The notes under the pieces: model-generated
Database searches by the model: none
What the model was told of the DNA's origin: nothing
What the model saw: the letters and a program-made list of their open reading frames with translations, nothing else
Assembly: GCF_000151315.2 (NCBI RefSeq)
Contig: NW_011887306.1
Span: 280,549 to 344,548 of the forward strand
Origin: Capsaspora owczarzaki ATCC 30864
Taxonomy: Eukaryota; Opisthokonta; Filasterea
Length of the DNA: 64,000 bases
Direction of reading: 5' to 3'
Program-made: the position numbers and the translations under genes
Part shown: one piece after another, positions 24,634 to 35,740 of the stretch
Position numbering within the stretch: position 1 is the stretch's first letter
Layout of the letters: the number at the start of each line of letters is the position of its first letter

Positions 24634-25427
24634 TCGTTCCACCTCGAATCATGCCTGTGTGTCTGCTGAGCTCGCATTCTGATCTTCCCCATTCCATTGC
24701 CCAAAGACGCTTCTTGCACACATCCGCAAGAGGGGGGAGGGTGCAGCAGGCGGGCGGGAAATAAGCGAGGAAAACGCAATCAAGCCACACGACCGCGCCC
24801 CTTTCGAAAAAGAAAAAAAAAAAGCGGAAAAAACCCAAAAGCAATAGAAAAACAAAGGAACAAAGGAAAAAAAAAAAAAAAAAAACAAAACAGCGGATGG
24901 AATGGATCGCGGTTCGGGGAAAAAAACGCAAAAACAACAAAATAAAGCGCGAGGATACACGCGACAGGCAAGCACAACCACTCGTCGTTGCTGCGACTGG
25001 CGACGCGTGGAGGGATGAGCGAAGAAGTGCTTGTCGACTCTCTTTTTTTTATTGTTTGTGTCAATGACTCATTTGGGTCTCTAATCGCTTTTGCACGAGA
25101 TCCTGACCTTGAATTCGCCGAACAAAACCCGCCCCATGTCGCTTGATTCCGACAAGATCTGAAAAACCGCCCTTGTCCAATCACGCGCGGTATGTACGCA
25201 GTGTGGAATGGAGCAACAAGGCACCAAAAAGCACAGCTGGAGCAGAGCAAGACTCTCGTCTCTCCAGAAACCCTTCTTGCTTCACAAAAACGAGTCCCTG
25301 ATATGCTAAGGTACGTTGAAAAACAGAGTCCGGGTGTGTTTTGTTGTTGTGTTGAATCTTGATGGAATGTTTTGTTGTTTTTGTTGTCGGTTTTTGTTTT
25401 TTAAGGCAACAGCAATAAACCAACGAA

Positions 25428-25481
<54 letters not shown>

Positions 25482-28400
25482 CAAAAAAACAAAACGAGGA
25501 GGGTGATCCATCTCGAAACCAGGTGCAACTAGCCGTGTCCAACGAGTGCTGAGATAAACAACCAATCACAGAAAAACGATCGCCACCGCAGCCGATAGAC
25601 GGTCGCACGACTGTGCGAACGAGCCATCAACACAGAGAGAGAGCGAGAGACGCCCCTCGTGGACGCTCGTGCAGGTTGATAAAGCACAAAAACAAGGTCT
25701 CCCAAGCATTGGCTTGTCTGCAACTCGCAGGGAAGGAGAGGAAGGGGAGTATGCAAGAGGCGAGCATGTGCAGATGATTCAGCCGCCAATCGGATGAGAT
25801 GTGCATGGAGGGCGGAAGAGGATGTGTTGGAAAAAATTGGATCGAGGCCCGACGGCTTGTGGTTTGTTGCATTCGCTTTTGATTCGTTTTTCCCTTTTGT
25901 GCAAGCGCTCGCGATCAACTCGGAAGCACGGGTGCTGCACTGACATGTCGGTCTCCACCGTACACCCCCCGGTCAGGCGCAACGCATTGTCATTGACGAG
26001 CTGCAGCCAAACACTTTTGCCTCAGCTGTTGTTGGTGGACTCTTTTTTTTTTTCCCTTTTTTTTTTGTTTTTCGTAGTGATGAGACAGAAATTGAATTCT
26101 TGGTGGGGGTGACATACCAGGAATGCGAATCAATTGCTGAGATACACAAGGAGATGAAAATGAAGAATGGTCTCACCCCTCACGTCCAAATCGAGGGGGA
26201 AAACCGGCTTCAGCAGGTTTTTTTTGAATTTGCTGACCAAGATGGTGGCTGGAAGTGGCCTGCAGCTGCGACAGGTTGTAGCACAATAACGAACGAGCGC
26301 GCTCGGTTGCTTAGTCACCGCGTTCGCACTTTGCGATGGCCCCCCCTCATTGCGTCGCAACATTACTGGGCTTTTGGTCTCTGGTGCCCTTGATTGTGAT
26401 TCGAATAAGAAGGCACGTACTAGCGAAAAAGCCGGGGGCCCCCATGCGAATTCTGTGGTCGGGTCGGGGCAGGTGCCCACGATGATGACGCGGCTCGAGG
26501 CCCCAGATGCGCTCGGGGCCCCGGCAAGGTGCTCTCCGCCTGCATTGCTACCAGCTGGTGTTTCTCTTGCCATTCAGGCACAAACAGTTGTTTGTGCTGT
26601 CAAGTAGGATGGACGAGCGTGTCACGAAAGCTGGCCTGCCCTCGAGCGTGGACCAAAAAAAGTAGCAAACAAACAGAATCTGGCCAATTGGAGCTCGGTC
26701 CTTCCATCGATTTTGGTGATCAAGCTGGCCAATCGGCGCCATCGATTGTGTGGATTTGTCGGTAGTGATCTATCGCTCCCTGCATCACGAGAAGTGCGAC
26801 TCTTGCGTGTGCGCTGCATGGTGGTTTGGCAAGACTGATTGTTTGACAGGAATTAGCTCGTGCCCGCGTTCCTGCGCTTCGTGGTGGAAGGACTCGACTC
26901 AACAGGAGGTTGCATGATAAACCAAAAAAATTCTGCGCGAGTGAACACAAATCCCCGACAAGCGCAAGACCGCTGGTGGTACTTGAACCCTGTGCTTGCG
27001 TGCGCGCGCCCCAACCGATCCTTTCAACTTGGGGCCTGTCTCCAATGGGATGCAAGCCATACGAGCCTTCGCCGCAAAGCGGAATGCGCACGAAAAGTCG
27101 TCGAATGGCCACACAACCTTGGCGCTCAACTACAGCGCCCAACCCGCAACAACTCGCCTTGGCTTTTTTTTTTTTTGTGGGACGTAGCAACGTCCGCTCG
27201 CGCTGACAAACCCGCTCGCCCTCCCCATGCAAGGGCAGCACAGTATGACCACCAACCAACTGTTGCGAAGACGAGTCGACATAAGACGCGTTGCCAATGA
27301 CACGGAGACTCTGACGAGGCGGACAAAGCCACAAGGTGTGCCAAGCCAGATTGTTGTAAATTTGCGATTCGCTTAGCTTTGGACTCAAATTGCATCAAAC
27401 GAAAAAAAATCTTCCAAACTCAAGTAGTTCCCCAATAAGCGGAAAAATTCCACATAAACCCCTATTCGAGAGGTGCACGCGCAGGATTGAGCATGACTGG
27501 TTGAAAATTGAGTCAACTTTTTCATCTCTGTCCACCTCGGTTGTGCTTCCAAGCCACGGCAGCATCTTTTCGCTGCACGAGCTGTTGCTTGGCAGGCGCA
27601 GCATGGGTCGCTCTTCGAAACAACAAGTCTATGGTCCCGAGCCTCGGTACCTCTCAACAATAATGCCTCGCGCTGGACTTTGAATTCTGCGCGCATATTC
27701 ACGTCCGGCTTCTACCAGACAGCGCCCTGGACCCCGGCGTCACCGTCGCTCAGGCTGCCGGGACACTGCTCGTCGACGACCGAGGCAAGCAAGCGCCGCA
27801 CAAAAGCCTTCAGCAGCGTTGGTGGATGAGAGCAGAGTAAAAAGTTTACAATGTACGAGAAAACAAAAAAAACAACATGTGCCTTTTTTTTTGTTTCCAA
27901 CATTGCAATGGCAGTTGCACAGTGCAGCACAAGTTGCTTGAACAGCTCGCTTGGGTCCACGATGACTGAAGCAGTGTCGATTGTCGCTCAAATGCAATGG
28001 CAGGAGATAGACGAACGGGGATGTGCGGGTGGGAATTCATTTGAAGCCTCGCAGCCCGAAGCCCCAGGCAAACGAACATGACATGCGGCCACCACCAGTA
28101 GGAAACAGCGCGCAGTCGTCCACACTTGCTTTGAGGGTACTGAGGCAGGGGACGAGGGCGAGGGTTGCAGGATCGAACGAGCAGCAAAAAAGAGCATTGC
28201 TGCTCTTTACCGCTGTCCTTTGTGATGATCCTGTTTGGTGCTCGGTGGAGGAGCGTCCGCACTCCCCGCGGAGCAAGACAAGATGGATGGACGAAAGCAC
28301 TGATGATTTCTACTAGACTTACAGCTCGACGAGGGCGATCCAGCAAGAACAGAAGGACAGCACGCGCCCACACACCAAATGGCGGAAGAACAACAAAACG

Positions 28401-28860
28401 CCATGCAGGGATCGAGTCCCCAATGCTGTCTGATCTCGGAAATGCATTGGCAAGGCTCTGCAAGGACTGCGAGGACTCAAAGAAGCGTCCGTTTGGCAGA
28501 GTGCGTGCTCTCTGATGTGCGGGTGTTGACAGCGTGGTGGCTGTGTGGGTAGGGGTGGTGGTGGGGGGAAAAGGAGGAGGCAGAAGAGACTGACCTTTGA
28601 CCACCCTGACGCTGACATCCAGACATTCAGACATTGCTTTTTTTTGTCTTGTACCTCTTTTGTCGGAGTTGGTTGTCTTCCAAGCACACTATCAATTTCG
28701 AATCATCATTGACGATGATTTCTTCTCTCTGAACCTTTTTGTATGGAGCTCCATTGCTCTTTTTTTTTTTTATTTGAATTTTCGTCTTTTTTTTTTTTTT
28801 TTTCTTGTTTCCCTGCTCTTTCGTACCCCTTCCCCACCGCCGCCGCTCTCCCAGACGACC
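24634..28860. other. Gene-poor region upstream of the T-box and CAF1 genes
   Basis: About 4.2 kb without a recognisable gene, the largest such stretch in the window. It contains homopolymers including A51 at 25429-25479, and T runs near 28761-28801 just before the CAF1 exon. Some patches read like coding sequence (+ strand near 25982-26035, 26063-26218 and 27712-27830) but could not be joined by splice phase or assigned to a family. It may be cis-regulatory DNA of the T-box gene, remains of a lost gene, or both. Confidence 0.5.
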
Positions 28861-28986
28861 ATGCCGCCACCACTAGGGAACAACTCGGACTGCAAGTTCG
28901 AAATCCGCGAAGTGTGGGAGTACAACTTGGAGGAGGAGATGGCAGTAATACGCGATGTTGTGCAGGACTATCCGTACCTGGCAATG
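28861..28986 (+). CDS. CNOT7: CAF1/POP2 (CNOT7/8) deadenylase, isolated first exon
   Basis: Forty-two codons with the family N-terminus ([20 protein letters not shown], then DYPYLAM) and a GTAACG donor in phase 0. CAF1 is the DEDD-type 3'-exonuclease of the CCR4-NOT complex that removes poly(A) tails from mRNA. The expected next exon, beginning DTEFPGVV, is not downstream on this strand: it lies at 32099-31906 on the minus strand. The exon is cut off from the rest of the gene by the left arm of the inverted duplication starting at 29166. The T-rich run ending about 60 bp upstream is the probable promoter or 5' UTR. Confidence 0.9.
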
Positions 28987-29165
28987 GTAACGCTCTCTCT
29001 CTTTCGCTCTCACTCGCTTTCCCCCCCCCCGCCCCCTTCCGCCTCCGTCCAAAGCACTTCATTCTCATCTTCGTCCAGTTGAACTCTGTGCTTTCGTGTT
29101 CAGTGACTCAAGCGAAGGGGGGGGGGAAAGACAGTTTCCCTCTTTTTTTTTTTTCTCGTTCGTTT

Positions 29166-30562
29166 CAAGCGATGGCTGCCCCTCGAGTCCAACCCCGAAG
29201 TGCGTTTGTTTTCGTGCTTCATTACGTGCTTCATGGCGAATTGCTGGATGGAGAGAGTGAGAGTGAGAGAGCGGGATTCGCATCGTAAGTCAAAGCCTCA
29301 CTGTTGAACTAACTCGTCCTTCTGTTTGGTGAATCCAGGTTATGAACAAGGTACAACACCCAAACCACATGCATCTCCAACACATCATCCTCTCCAGGGC
29401 GCCAACGTTTCTGGGCTGGGTCGCCAGACAGACAGACAGAGAGCGAGTGATGACGAAGGCCTTTATGCTGTTCTCGATTGGCGTTTACGTCACTGCTCCC
29501 AACGCTGATCCGCTCACATCCACATCGGATGGCGCGATTCGTCATCCTTCAATTCTGATTGACTGATTGTTGTTGATTGTTGTTGATTGTTGTTGGTAGT
29601 TTGTCTGGTCGCTGGGCCTGCCGCGAAAGTGGGGCTTCACGGACGTCTACGGCCTCGATGCAGACCTCCTCGCAATGGTCCCGCAGCCCGTCGTGGCAGT
29701 CATGATGCTCTTCCCTGTCACCAAGCCACACGAAGACCACCGCGTCGCAGAGGACGAGCGCATCCAGGCAGAAGGGCAAACACTCAGCCCCAATGTCTAC
29801 CATCTGAAGCAGACCATTGCAAACGCCTGTGGCACTGTTGGCGTGCTTCATGCTGTTGCAAACAACAAGGACCGATTGGAACTCCGTATGTACCTTGACA
29901 GCGGGATGAGGCGTTGCTCTCAAAGCGAGAGTTTTGCCGATCTGACCTGAACTCTTCGTTGTTGTTGTTGCCGGTTTTCTCTGGTTGTCTGGACACACAG
30001 CGGAGGACTGCTATCTGCGCAGGTTTGTGGAGAACGGCTCCGCCAAGACGTCAGAGGAGCGCGGTGAGCAGCTCGAGGTCAGCGAAGAGGTGACCAATGT
30101 GCACGAAGAGTGTGCCAACGAGGGCCAGACTGAGGTAGGGGCTTTTCGCTTTGTAGAGTTGGAGAGTATTGTACAAAGTGTTGTTTGTGATTCTGCATGT
30201 GCTTTTGTTGCCTGTCAAGTGGTTGGATGGTGTTTGAACAAGGGTGTCTGATCTCGTCGTTTAACTTTGCACCTTTCCAACCCTCCCCCCTTTTTATGGT
30301 TCCCCTTTCTTTGGCTCCCCTCCAACAGACACCCTCGCTTGACGATGACACCTTTTTGCACTTTGTGTGCTTGATCGAGCGTGATGGCTTCCTGTACGAG
30401 CTGGATGGCCGCAAGTCCTTCCCGATCAACCACGGCCCGTCCAGCCAGCAAACCCTGCTCGAAGACGCCGCCAAGGTCGTCCAAAAGTTCATGGATCGCG
30501 ACACTTCCCAGGTGCAGTTCAACATGATTGCCTTGACCGAGTTGCCTCAGGACGCCGAGTGA
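29166..30562 (+). pseudogene. UCHL3: 5'-truncated second copy of the UCH-L3-type gene
   Basis: Exons 29339-29350 (12 nt), 29600-29885, 30001-30134 and 30329-30562 match the complete copy at 34968-33528, but the copy begins in the middle of exon 1 at the arm boundary, so its start codon and first 14 or so codons are missing. The remaining part still encodes the catalytic Cys (NACGTVG), His (FLHFVCL) and Asp (LYELDGR). Upstream lies the CAF1 first intron, so any transcript from the CAF1 promoter would run into it; I see no evidence that this produces a protein. Confidence 0.85.
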
Positions 30563-31737
30563 TGTTTGCTGGTGCTTTTGTTTTTCTGTTCTTTTTTTTT
30601 TTTTTTCCCTTTGTGATGTTGCTTGTTTCCACCTGTGTGTAAAGCTTTGTTGTGTTGAATGTCAATTGAACAAATCAGCTATCTTTCAACGTTTTCTTCT
30701 TTTTTTTGTTTGAAAATAAGAGTCAATGGCATCCAGATCACAAAAAGTCGACAAAAAGAAACCCAAACGAACAAAAAGGTCTTACATGTAAACGCACAGC
30801 AGACCAGAACAAGAAGCAACAAGGACATCATTCAACGGGAGGGGTGGGAGAAGCAAAAAAACTGAGGAGAGCCCAGACAGCAGACACATGTGTGCATCTT
30901 GAAAACTCGCCCAGTTTTTAGTACTTTCGTGCATTCACGACATTGTTGGCCATGACCGTGCTTGGAGACTGAGGGACGGCGTTACTGAACGGCTTGGCAC
31001 CGCCGTTGAGGCCGTAGTTGCTGGGTGGTGTGCCGGGAGCACTGCTGGCGGCGTAGGTGCCGTTGCTGCCTGCTCCAGGGGTGGTTGAAGGTGAGTATGG
31101 GGCTCCGCTGGTGGCGGGCGTGGTGGCGCTTGATGCTGGCCCTTCCAACTTGCTGAGGTAGGATGTGCCGAGACCGTAAATGTGGCCTTGGAACTTGGAG
31201 TCGTCAATGTTGTCCTCAAAGAAGAGCTGTCGCATCTTGAAGAAGGCGAACGCGGTCAGCATGCTGTCGCTGCCCGCTTGGTGTTGAGGGCCGTATCGCT
31301 CCACCTCCAGGTCGTCGCTGACGTCTTGCAGGCCGCCCTTCAAGTGCTTGCAGCTTCGCATCATGAACTTGATGTCATAAATGCAGGGGAAGTACAAGTA
31401 CAACAAGGAGAAAAAGTCTGATTCTTCCGTTGGCAGCGCGGTGCACGTTAGAACCTTGAGCAAGTATGCAAAGTCGTATCCACTGCGAGCGGAAGAGCAA
31501 GGGGCGGGTGTGAAAGAAGTGGGGAAGGCAGCAAGAGTGGCGCAAATGGGAAAAAGAAAGGGAAAAAAGTCAGACACGTGGGTGCAAGAGTGCCACACTT
31601 TGTCGAGTATGTCAAAATATCATCAACAAACCTGTGGAAGGAAATCCATTTGATTTGATCGTTCAGCACGATGCCAGAGGGAATGAGCAACTCGGCAAAG
31701 TGGTGGACATCAATGCCGTCGGCTTCAAACCGCATGA
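29166..31737 (+). repeat. Left arm of 2.57-kb inverted duplication
   Basis: Reverse complement of 32351-34924. The coordinate sum is 64,090 over the outer part and 64,088 over the inner part; the 2-bp step is a length difference in an A/T run near 30854 versus 33230. Translations differ at only two places (Arg/Lys near 29397 and Pro/Leu near 31037), so identity is at least about 99.8%. The arm starts inside UCH exon 1 and ends inside CAF1 exon 3, so the boundaries respect no gene structure. The spacer is 31738-32350 (613 bp). Confidence 0.95.
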
Positions 31738-32099
31738 AATTGATGCCAGAGCGTGTCAACAAGTCGATCGAATCCTGTGCGTATGTATCCTCTCTGTCAA
31801 GTGCAAGAACATAGCCCCCAAAGAGCAAATGGCCATGTCAGTGTCAGGTGCAGGCCATCCAAATCTCAAAATGAAACAAAAAAAAAAGTGCCTGTTCCAA
31901 CTCACGATAGGCTGAACTTGAAGTTAAACTGCCATGTGCACACGTCTTTTGGTGTGTTTCCGTGCTCGTCAGTGAAGGTGATGCCCAGCTGGATCAGCTT
32001 GAGACGGTCAACGTTGCAGCGGAGGGTCTGGAACGTGAACTCGGCCTGCGATCGGAAGTTGCCCACTGGTTTTACAACCACGCCGGGGAACTCTGTGTC
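30918..32099 (-). CDS. CNOT7: CAF1/POP2 deadenylase, exons 2-4 (inverted, no first exon)
   Basis: Exons 32099-31906 (starting DTEFPGVV, with the first catalytic Asp/Glu pair), 31793-31632 (EDTYAQDSIDLL, ADGIDVHHFAELL) and 31482-30918 (SGYDFAYLLKVL, LKGGLQDV, IGPQHQAGSDS-like ERYGPQHQAGSDSMLT) are mutually in phase and, with the exon at 28861-28986, would make a full 348-residue CAF1. Exon 1 is absent upstream on this strand and points the other way 3 kb away. The C-terminus carries a Ser/Thr/Pro-rich tail not typical of animal CNOT7. The arrangement is best explained by an inversion of the segment starting in intron 1. Confidence 0.9.
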
Positions 32100-32350
32100 C
32101 TATTGTTTTTGATTTCGTTTTCGGATTGTTGCAACAATTGCAAGTGACAAAGAGTCAGACGATGTGTATGGCACAGCAAAGTGATGAGTAAGCAATGGGC
32201 GATCAGTTTTGACTTGCGTTTGTCCACTCCGTCTCTCCACTCCCCCCCCCCTCCACGCCAACGCGATTCTCGTCAGTGATCATCCATTTTCAGCATCAAC
32301 GTCCAGTGACCATCCCAATGGACAGTCGTGCTGGAATCGCTTAAAGAGCC
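31738..32350. other. Unique spacer between the inverted arms
   Basis: Single-copy 613 bp. It contains, on the minus strand, the 3' part of CAF1 intron 1 (to 32100), exon 2 and the start of exon 3. Because it is unique, it fixes the orientation of the rearrangement relative to the CAF1 first exon. Confidence 0.9.
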
Positions 32351-33170
32351 TCATGCGGTTTGAAGCCGACGGCATTGATGTCCACCACTTTGCCGAGTTG
32401 CTCATTCCCTCTGGCATCGTGCTGAACGATCAAATCAAATGGATTTCCTTCCACAGGTTTGTTGATGATATTTTGACATACTCGACAAAGTGTGGCACTC
32501 TTGCACCCACGTGTCTGACTTTTTTCCCTTTCTTTTTCCCATTTGCGCCACTCTTGCTGCCTTCCCCACTTCTTTCACACCCGCCCCTTGCTCTTCCGCT
32601 CGCAGTGGATACGACTTTGCATACTTGCTCAAGGTTCTAACGTGCACCGCGCTGCCAACGGAAGAATCAGACTTTTTCTCCTTGTTGTACTTGTACTTCC
32701 CCTGCATTTATGACATCAAGTTCATGATGCGAAGCTGCAAGCACTTGAAGGGCGGCCTGCAAGACGTCAGCGACGACCTGGAGGTGGAGCGATACGGCCC
32801 TCAACACCAAGCGGGCAGCGACAGCATGCTGACCGCGTTCGCCTTCTTCAAGATGCGACAGCTCTTCTTTGAGGACAACATTGACGACTCCAAGTTCCAA
32901 GGCCACATTTACGGTCTCGGCACATCCTACCTCAGCAAGTTGGAAGGGCCAGCATCAAGCGCCACCACGCCCGCCACCAGCGGAGCCCCATACTCACCTT
33001 CAACCACCCCTGGAGCAGGCAGCAACGGCACCTACGCCGCCAGCAGTGCTCTCGGCACACCACCCAGCAACTACGGCCTCAACGGCGGTGCCAAGCCGTT
33101 CAGTAACGCCGTCCCTCAGTCTCCAAGCACGGTCATGGCCAACAATGTCGTGAATGCACGAAAGTACTAA
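32351..33170 (+). pseudogene. CNOT7: CAF1 fragment: tail of exon 3 and exon 4 (second copy)
   Basis: Partial exon 3 at 32351-32456 and full exon 4 at 32606-33170, same strand as the isolated first exon at 28861 but lacking exon 2 and the beginning of exon 3. It differs from the other copy by one Leu for Pro in the C-terminal tail. It lacks the first catalytic motif, so it cannot make an active deadenylase as it stands. It ends convergently with UCH. Confidence 0.9.
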
Positions 33171-34924
33171 AAACTGGGCGAGTTTTCAAGATGCACACAT
33201 TCGTCTGCTGTCTGGGCTCTCCTCAGTTTTTTTTTGCTTCTCCCACCCCTCCCGTTGAATGATGTCCTTGTTGCTTCTTGTTCTGGTCTGCTGTGCGTTT
33301 ACATGTAAGACCTTTTTGTTCGTTTGGGTTTCTTTTTGTCGACTTTTTGTGATCTGGATGCCATTGACTCTTATTTTCAAACAAAAAAAAGAAGAAAACG
33401 TTGAAAGATAGCTGATTTGTTCAATTGACATTCAACACAACAAAGCTTTACACACAGGTGGAAACAAGCAACATCACAAAGGGAAAAAAAAAAAAAAAGA
33501 ACAGAAAAACAAAAGCACCAGCAAACATCACTCGGCGTCCTGAGGCAACTCGGTCAAGGCAATCATGTTGAACTGCACCTGGGAAGTGTCGCGATCCATG
33601 AACTTTTGGACGACCTTGGCGGCGTCTTCGAGCAGGGTTTGCTGGCTGGACGGGCCGTGGTTGATCGGGAAGGACTTGCGGCCATCCAGCTCGTACAGGA
33701 AGCCATCACGCTCGATCAAGCACACAAAGTGCAAAAAGGTGTCATCGTCAAGCGAGGGTGTCTGTTGGAGGGGAGCCAAAGAAAGGGGAACCATAAAAAG
33801 GGGGGAGGGTTGGAAAGGTGCAAAGTTAAACGACGAGATCAGACACCCTTGTTCAAACACCATCCAACCACTTGACAGGCAACAAAAGCACATGCAGAAT
33901 CACAAACAACACTTTGTACAATACTCTCCAACTCTACAAAGCGAAAAGCCCCTACCTCAGTCTGGCCCTCGTTGGCACACTCTTCGTGCACATTGGTCAC
34001 CTCTTCGCTGACCTCGAGCTGCTCACCGCGCTCCTCTGACGTCTTGGCGGAGCCGTTCTCCACAAACCTGCGCAGATAGCAGTCCTCCGCTGTGTGTCCA
34101 GACAACCAGAGAAAACCGGCAACAACAACAACGAAGAGTTCAGGTCAGATCGGCAAAACTCTCGCTTTGAGAGCAACGCCTCATCCCGCTGTCAAGGTAC
34201 ATACGGAGTTCCAATCGGTCCTTGTTGTTTGCAACAGCATGAAGCACGCCAACAGTGCCACAGGCGTTTGCAATGGTCTGCTTCAGATGGTAGACATTGG
34301 GGCTGAGTGTTTGCCCTTCTGCCTGGATGCGCTCGTCCTCTGCGACGCGGTGGTCTTCGTGTGGCTTGGTGACAGGGAAGAGCATCATGACTGCCACGAC
34401 GGGCTGCGGGACCATTGCGAGGAGGTCTGCATCGAGGCCGTAGACGTCCGTGAAGCCCCACTTTCGCGGCAGGCCCAGCGACCAGACAAACTACCAACAA
34501 CAATCAACAACAATCAACAACAATCAGTCAATCAGAATTGAAGGATGACGAATCGCGCCATCCGATGTGGATGTGAGCGGATCAGCGTTGGGAGCAGTGA
34601 CGTAAACGCCAATCGAGAACAGCATAAAGGCCTTCGTCATCACTCGCTCTCTGTCTGTCTGTCTGGCGACCCAGCCCAGAAACGTTGGCGCCTTGGAGAG
34701 GATGATGTGTTGGAGATGCATGTGGTTTGGGTGTTGTACCTTGTTCATAACCTGGATTCACCAAACAGAAGGACGAGTTAGTTCAACAGTGAGGCTTTGA
34801 CTTACGATGCGAATCCCGCTCTCTCACTCTCACTCTCTCCATCCAGCAATTCGCCATGAAGCACGTAATGAAGCACGAAAACAAACGCACTTCGGGGTTG
34901 GACTCGAGGGGCAGCCATCGCTTG
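32351..34924 (-). repeat. Right arm of 2.57-kb inverted duplication
   Basis: Reverse complement of the left arm. It holds the tail of CAF1 exon 3, exon 4, the CAF1-UCH 3' spacer and the UCH gene up to mid exon 1. Sequence to the right continues UCH exon 1 without a break, so this arm appears to be the copy in ancestral context on its outer side. Confidence 0.95.
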
Positions 34925-34968
34925 TTGCCAGACGGAGTTGGGCGAAAGTCGCTGGTAGACTCAGACAT
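33528..34968 (-). CDS. UCHL3: Ubiquitin C-terminal hydrolase, UCH-L1/L3 type
   Basis: Complete copy, five exons: 34968-34891, 34751-34740 (only 12 nt, VMNK), 34490-34205, 34089-33956 and 33761-33528; 247 residues, near the usual ~230. Exon 1 encodes NKRWLPLESNPE, matching the RWLPLEANPEV start of UCHL3; then VYGLDADLLAMVPQPV, the nucleophile in QTIANACGTVG, the general base in LHFVCLIERDG and Asp in LYELDGRKSFPINHGP. It cleaves small adducts and peptides from the C-terminus of ubiquitin in the cytosol. The microexon is required to keep the conserved NPEV-N-F spacing. The promoter lies in the 397-bp divergent gap with the Arf-like gene. Confidence 0.93.
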
Positions 34969-35365
34969 GGTGTTTGCTCAGCGTGTGAAAAAAACGAAAT
35001 GAAGCAAATAAAAACTGAGCTTTACGTTTCCGAACATTTAACATTATCTCAACATTTTTCAAGTCAATTCTGCCGCACAAGGTCCTGATGCTCGTGAGAT
35101 GGCTGTCAGAAAGCACAACACGGCTTTGCAAGATGTCAACAATAACCTCAAGTTGCAGTGGTTGTGCGGATCTCGGAATTCAGAATTGAGGCCATTTCAG
35201 TCGTAAACGCTCCTTTCGCCAAGCAGACGATCCGGCAACAGTCGTCGCACGACCAGCGTCATAGCTTCATTTTTTCCATTCAAAAACAAGCAAGTTTGAA
35301 ACCAACCAAAATCTCAGTCTTCATTTCTCAAACCAACAACAACATCATCCGCAAAACAGAAACAG

Positions 35366-35697
35366 ATGACGTCTGAATCCAATCCGTCCGATGCCGGCTC
35401 TTCGCCGTCGCTGCTCCGCACCGTCTTCAAGGCGACCAGCGAAGATACTCCCAGGTCCATCCTGACCTTCGGTACGTGTGTCTATGGCGAGATTTTTCCA
35501 TTGCCTCTTGTTCTATCGTTTGACCGACGTCATGCCCGCCATGCCGATAAACTGATGGATGATCGAATTTTTCCTTGTTTGTTGTTCTGGTTTTGTAGGC
35601 GACCTGGCGACCCAGCAGCCCTTCTTTGACTCGTTCGGCCTCGAGCTCTCCAAGTTCTCCTCCGAGAGCTACTATCAGCGTAAGTCTTTTTGCCTTT

Positions 35698-35740
<43 letters not shown>

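Noticed and set aside
28395-28440. tRNA-like B-box (GGATCGAGTCC) near 28405
   Set aside because: No matching A-box, anticodon stem or acceptor stem could be drawn around it.
27846-28634. 262-codon minus-strand ORF before CAF1
   Set aside because: Composition is erratic, with Cys/Trp/Arg-rich stretches and no motif; it overlaps ORFs in all other frames and ends in low-complexity sequence.
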